Assembly: GCA_019419405.1 (NCBI GenBank)
Contig: DYAA01000047.1
Location: forward strand, 1-9,057
Length of the DNA stretch: 9,057 nt
Reading direction: 5' to 3'
Origin: Collinsella sp.
Lineage (GTDB): Bacteria > Actinomycetota > Coriobacteriia > Coriobacteriales > Coriobacteriaceae
Each line of letters starts with the position of its first letter. Position 1 is the first letter of the stretch. Below, one piece after another: positions 5,158-9,057 of this stretch. The notes below the pieces were generated by a model, which had not been told where the DNA came from, ran no database searches, and was given only the letters and a program-made list of their open reading frames with translations. A program made the translations under genes and the position numbers.

Positions 5158-5413
5158 ATCCTTTATCCTTCCTAGCGGCATGTCCCGAAGCAATATGCTC
5201 CGACTCGTCAACAAAGGAAGCACTTGCTAAGCAAGCGCATACCCCCTCTTGAAACGCTCGTCAAAGGGGCAGAAATCGCTATAAAAATGGCCGTCAATAA
5301 GCTGTGAACCATTCGATTGACGTATCGACCGCCTTGATTCCTCGTTTTCCTCCTTTGTTGTTTTGTGTAGCCCTAAACTGAACACACTTCGGAGTCGGTA
5401 TCCAATCAATCTT
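5158..5413. other. Spacer between res and the unrecognised gene
   Basis: No convincing gene. A minus-strand frame continues past the res stop to about 5227 but has no ribosome site and unlikely composition. An AAAGGAGG at about 5348-5355 (minus strand) is not followed by a start codon at usable distance. A short palindrome CTTGC-TAA-GCAAG lies at 5223-5235. I see no clear promoter or terminator, so the gene beyond may be read through from res. Confidence 0.4.
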
Positions 5414-8323
5414 CTATTGGTAGTCGTTTGCATACGAACTATAGAAGAGCGCCTTGCAATCGACATCGCTGTAGCCCATAACGGCATCCTGCACATCGGC
5501 GCGCAAGAGGTTAAGCACCTTGTATACGCCCCCTCCCATGTCCCCAACGAAAAGCACCTGCTTAAACACGTCGGGATACTCACGTAGATAGGCAACGTAC
5601 CCCCTGAGCTTGGCAAGCGTGTCACTGAGGAAATCTCCGTGCGGGTCGACGATCGACGGTTTGATTGTCCCGTCACCGTCCTTCACGAAGAAGAGGAAGT
5701 CTGGATGCAGGGCCTTGCGTCCCACCGAAGACATGTACGGAATCGAAAACGCCTTGGCAGACATGCTGCCCGACGGATTGCGATAGAAGGCAACCGTGCG
5801 ATTCTTTGCCAATTCGTTCCTAACGATATAGTCTTCCGCCGGGTTCAGGTCGAGCGGGCAGAGGCCGTCCTCTTTCTGCACGATATGGCACGGATACTTA
5901 GCGAAGTCATCCGACGTGCTGGCAGACGTGGGCCACTCTATCTTTGTGAGGCGCTTGCCTTCGGTTTCACGGGCCAGCTCGTCGTAACGCTGCTTTGCCG
6001 AGTCGTTAAGGTAGTCATAATCGCCAGATCCATCGACCTTATCGAAGTATTCCTTTCGGCATTGAGCCGCCCAGCCCTCGAGCGCATCAACGATGGCCTG
6101 CGTGCGCACCGCTGCGGCAAGGCGCAGGTCGCACTCGGGGCGCCCAAGCTCCTTGAAGTTGACGCGACGATACTCATTCGCAAACTCCTTAGTGAAATGT
6201 ATGTCGGCGTCGCGGGCGGCCTTTCTGAGGCCCTCGGCGTCCGTGCGGGCTTCCTCCTGCTCCTGGTCCTCAGTCTCGTTGAGCTTGTCGAGCGTGATCT
6301 TGACGGTCTCGGCAACCTCTACGTCGTGTTTGGCTTCGCGGTACTCGTCCTCGTTAGCAACGATGTATCCCTTGAGCTTCTGGACGAACTGTTTTTTCAC
6401 GTCGGCCGCGGCATTGACATCGAGGCCAGTCTCGACAAGCAGAGTCGCCGTCTTAACCAGGCTCTGGAATTCGTTTCTAGCCTTCTTCGGAATGCGCTGG
6501 ACGGGGATGGAATCGAAGGCTGTGCGGATGCCTTGCCACTCCTGATGCGTGAAAGACTGCTCGCGTTTGGTGGGCGGCTTGGGCTTTGCCATGGGCACGG
6601 GTTTTACGACCGAGACGGGCTGGGTCGGCTCGGTCTGTGTGGAACTTGGCTCAGGTGTCGCAGGTTGCTGCGGGGCAGACGCTGCAACGTAGTTGCCCGT
6701 TGTGGGCTGAGGCGCCAGCTCCGCTTCTGGCGCCGGGACGTCGACGGGCCTGACCGCCGAGGCAAGCGAGGGCTGCGTTCCCTGCATGTCCAACGGCTCC
6801 TGAATCGCGATGCCGGCAAGCGGCGCCTGGTAGCCGGGTTGTGCCTGCCGCGCCGCCTCGATGGCCTTCTCGTTCTCCTCGTACGCCTTGAGCTCCTGTT
6901 GGTAGTCGGCTTCGGACTTGGGCGCAGCCGCCGTGATAGTCACGGGGTTGAGAACGATGTTCTGCTTGCCAATGGAGCTCTCGCCCATGTCGTCCTTGCG
7001 GCCCATGAGGTAGTCGACCACGTCCTGAGTGCTCTCGGGATTGAACTGGGGCAGGTAGCAGGCGACGGAGTTCAAAAGATCATCGGATTCGATGCGCCGC
7101 GCAAGTGGAGTGCGTACCATACGTCCCACGAGCTGCGCGATATAGGTCGAGTCCGAACGCCTGCGCTGCGAGAAGATGACTTCCGCTCGCGGGCAGTCCC
7201 ATCCGTTGGAGACAGCCTCCTTGGCGAAGAGCACGCGAATGCGCGAGGTGTCCTGAACGAACTCGGGCTCGACATAGGGGATGAGGTATTTTCCCGCCGC
7301 GATGTCCTTATGCTCGCCGAAGACGTTGGCGAACGACATCGCCTCGGAAAGGCCGGGGACCAGGCCCGTGATCTGGTCGCACATCTCAGCCAGGGCCGAG
7401 CTGCTCACGTTGTCCGCCGCTTGGATGAGCAGCAGCGGGTTGACGGGACTCTCGCCCTCGCGGGCACAGTACTCGTCCCACTCGCGGCAGGCCAAGGCAT
7501 AGCGCTCGCACGCCATAGTGAGATACTGGTGCTCGACTGGGTCGTCCTTCTCTGGTACGCGCAACTCGATGATGTCCTTGAGCAGACCTGACTCCTGGAC
7601 CTCGCGAGGGGTCACAGCGACCTTTGGCATACGCACGCGATCGGCGCGCTGGTCCATGGCTGCCTCGAACCTCTGCGGTGTGGCGGAAATCCCGACGACG
7701 ACGGGCATCGCGGCCCGGCCATCAAGCCCATCAATAAGGTTTGCGTAGATAGTCGCCGTGCCGCGCTCGCTCGAGGCATTGGCGCCCAAGCCGCGGTGTG
7801 CCTCGTCGATGAACAGGTAGAGGTTGCGCTCGGGGTCCCTGATGGTGCGGTCAAGGATGTCCCAGAACATACGCCCGGAATTGGCCTCACCACCTTTGGT
7901 GAGCAGGCCATTCTTGCTGAGCAGGTCCTTGCTGAGGAAATAAACGTGACGGGGCTCGAGAATATCGTGCGCGGCTCCGAAGTCGTTGGTAATCGTGACC
8001 AGATGGCGCCTATCGAGAACGCTGTCTGCGAGCTTGTCCGACACATTGGAGAAGCGCACGCCCGTCTGCTCGTTCAGGCTCGGGGAATCAGAGAGCCAAA
8101 GGACCACGGCGTTCTCGTCGGGAATGAGGCCCAGATCGTCGTCTCCGAAGAAGAGCGCTTCGATGGCTGCCGCGCACATGACCGTCTTGCCCGAGCCCGT
8201 GGGAGATGCGAGGCACACCGAAGACAGTTCGCCGTCCCGCTCATAGCGGCGACGCATCGACTGCAACCTGTTTGCCAAGGCAGCGACAGCCCCGGCCTGG
8301 AATTCCTTAAGTTCGACCCTCAT
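5414..8323 (-). CDS. res: Type III restriction enzyme Res subunit (superfamily 2 helicase with C-terminal nuclease domain)
   Basis: A 969-residue protein that, with Mod, forms an ATP-dependent restriction complex cutting unmethylated DNA. Helicase motifs in order: Q-like start (KEFQAGAVAAL, 6-16), Walker A ASPTGSGKT (39-47), DEAH in YLFIDEAHRG (169-178), GISATPQRF (211-219), NGWDCPRAEVI (373-383) and QLVGRMVRTP (397-406). A Pro-, Ala- and Gln-rich linker occupies about 492-585. The end has the family's nuclease region: YRNPSGSMSAKAFSIPY (847-863), HPDFLFF (873-879) and IVDPHGDFLSDTLAKLRGYV (891-910). The metal-binding region reads PD...D-P-H, with His where many PD-(D/E)xK enzymes have Lys. 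ATG 8321-8323 lies two bases after the mod stop and is preceded by GAGGT, so the two are translationally linked. The frame is intact. Confidence 0.93.
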   Translation of the reverse strand: MRVELKEFQAGAVAALANRLQSMRRRYERDGELSSVCLASPTGSGKTVMCAAAIEALFFGDDDLGLIPDENAVVLWLSDSPSLNEQTGVRFSNVSDKLADSVLDRRHLVTITNDFGAAHDILEPRHVYFLSKDLLSKNGLLTKGGEANSGRMFWDILDRTIRDPERNLYLFIDEAHRGLGANASSERGTATIYANLIDGLDGRAAMPVVVGISATPQRFEAAMDQRADRVRMPKVAVTPREVQESGLLKDIIELRVPEKDDPVEHQYLTMACERYALACREWDEYCAREGESPVNPLLLIQAADNVSSSALAEMCDQITGLVPGLSEAMSFANVFGEHKDIAAGKYLIPYVEPEFVQDTSRIRVLFAKEAVSNGWDCPRAEVIFSQRRRSDSTYIAQLVGRMVRTPLARRIESDDLLNSVACYLPQFNPESTQDVVDYLMGRKDDMGESSIGKQNIVLNPVTITAAAPKSEADYQQELKAYEENEKAIEAARQAQPGYQAPLAGIAIQEPLDMQGTQPSLASAVRPVDVPAPEAELAPQPTTGNYVAASAPQQPATPEPSSTQTEPTQPVSVVKPVPMAKPKPPTKREQSFTHQEWQGIRTAFDSIPVQRIPKKARNEFQSLVKTATLLVETGLDVNAAADVKKQFVQKLKGYIVANEDEYREAKHDVEVAETVKITLDKLNETEDQEQEEARTDAEGLRKAARDADIHFTKEFANEYRRVNFKELGRPECDLRLAAAVRTQAIVDALEGWAAQCRKEYFDKVDGSGDYDYLNDSAKQRYDELARETEGKRLTKIEWPTSASTSDDFAKYPCHIVQKEDGLCPLDLNPAEDYIVRNELAKNRTVAFYRNPSGSMSAKAFSIPYMSSVGRKALHPDFLFFVKDGDGTIKPSIVDPHGDFLSDTLAKLRGYVAYLREYPDVFKQVLFVGDMGGGVYKVLNLLRADVQDAVMGYSDVDCKALFYSSYANDYQ

Positions 8324-8325
8324 AT

Positions 8326-9057
8326 TTACCTCACCGCATCCTCGGCGGCAATCTTGAATGATTGCAGATAGTTCTCGTAAAGACGGACCATGTCGAGTCC
8401 GGGGAGCTGGGCCCTGACCCCAGCGAAGCGCGCCGTATCGTCGGTGATCACAAACGCGCAGACAACCTCGGGACTGCCCTTAAGTGCCTTGACAAAATCG
8501 CCGACGGCGGCGAAATCGAAGAGCACGGCATAGGTGTCGGAGATGGCGTAGCCCGGCTCCTCATGCTCGATGACGCGTCCGCGGGCGCCGGCGCGCAGCC
8601 ACAACAAAGGTGCGATCTCCTCAAACGCCACACCAAGCTCAACGGCATCGGGGTCCTCGTAGGTGAGGTCGAAGAAGACCGCGTTCTCCTCGAACCCGTC
8701 GGCCATGGGGAACTCGTCCGTAAATTTATAGTCGCCCTTGATGGGGTCACCCGCGGGCGTCTTGCCCGTGATGGCCGCCGTGAGACGCGGCTTGGTTATG
8801 TACTGGCAAATGCCCTGAGCTTCCCACTCGGGATCGCCTTGGCGCAGACCTCGTTTAATTAACCTTTTCGCTTCTTCATCGGAGACTTCGTTGTTTGTAA
8901 CGCTGATGGACCTGCGATGGCCTTCGTCTAGATTATTTAGTCGCATGACGGCATGTGCCGTTGTGCCTGAGCCGGAAAAGAAGTCAACCACAAGAGCATT
9001 AGGCTTGTCTGCGACGAAAAAACGAATGGCGTCTTCGACAGCATAGAGAGATTTGGG
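8326..9057 (-). CDS. mod: Type III DNA methyltransferase Mod subunit, C-terminal part (5' end outside window)
   Basis: The frame is open from the right edge to TAA at 8326-8328, giving 243 residues. It begins PKSLYAVEDAIRFFVADKPN and continues into VVDFFSGSGTTAHAVMRLN, the SAM-binding FxGxG motif. In this methyltransferase class that motif follows the catalytic DPPY motif, so DPPY and the target recognition region must lie beyond the right edge. The C-terminus RLYENYLQSFKIAAED is typical of these Mod proteins. It methylates adenine in the recognition site and gives Res its specificity. An apparent GTG start at 8991 is internal, since the 22 upstream codons are clearly part of the protein. Co-transcribed with res. 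Confidence 0.92.
   Translation of the reverse strand, partial: PKSLYAVEDAIRFFVADKPNALVVDFFSGSGTTAHAVMRLNNLDEGHRRSISVTNNEVSDEEAKRLIKRGLRQGDPEWEAQGICQYITKPRLTAAITGKTPAGDPIKGDYKFTDEFPMADGFEENAVFFDLTYEDPDAVELGVAFEEIAPLLWLRAGARGRVIEHEEPGYAISDTYAVLFDFAAVGDFVKALKGSPEVVCAFVITDDTARFAGVRAQLPGLDMVRLYENYLQSFKIAAEDAVR

Noticed and set aside
5223..5235. CTTGC-TAA-GCAAG palindrome as terminator of res
   Set aside because: Only 5-bp arms and no T-run.
5639..7591. A 650-codon plus-strand open frame
   Set aside because: It lies antisense to res, which has all helicase motifs in order. The plus-strand protein is Leu/Arg/Gly/Val-rich without domains, a shadow of G+C-rich codons.
1..9057. CRISPR array, rRNA, tRNA or insertion sequence
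   Set aside because: No regularly spaced repeats of CRISPR type, no recognisable RNA gene and no transposase were seen on either strand.

Overview
The window looks like an accessory stretch of a high-G+C Gram-positive chromosome. The purine-rich Shine-Dalgarno sites, the G+C-rich codons and the gene mix (LytTR regulator with a DUF3021-type membrane partner, GyrI-like protein, YjdF) would fit a gut actinobacterium of the Coriobacteriia. That is inference from style and content; no taxonomic marker gene is present.

Left part (1-2540). A GyrI-like small-molecule-binding protein runs off the left edge on the minus strand. Its leader carries a perfect 14-bp hairpin right at the predicted transcript start. 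Next comes about 500 bases with no convincing gene, then a minus-strand reading frame broken by two in-frame stops (1086-1562), which looks like a decayed gene. On the plus strand a LytTR DNA-binding protein and a four-helix DUF3021-like membrane protein form a compact two-gene unit, the usual layout of a LytTR regulatory system. Two direct repeats 21 bp apart lie upstream as a candidate operator.

Middle part (2540-4520). A region of small, doubtful minus-strand frames contains a perfect 16-bp inverted repeat built from two copies of a TTTCGAAA-centred palindrome. YjdF (DUF2992) follows on the plus strand. Its leader can fold CCTCCTT onto its own Shine-Dalgarno sequence, as expected for a translational switch such as the yjdF riboswitch. 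On the minus strand lies a small protein resembling ToxN/TenpN toxins of type III (RNA-antitoxin) toxin-antitoxin systems. It has its own terminator and a roughly 140-nt leader whose helices are complete, with G-U pairs and GNRA loops, only as minus-strand RNA.

Right part (4518-9057). A type III restriction-modification operon is read on the minus strand: the C-terminal part of the Mod adenine methyltransferase (cut by the right edge), then Res two bases later, then one or two small A+T-rich unrecognised frames. With the toxin-like gene this forms a co-oriented block of probable phage-defence functions, with a composition break at the 3' end of res. The most interesting candidates are the structured RNA attached to the toxin, the YjdF leader, and the unrecognised ORFs behind res.
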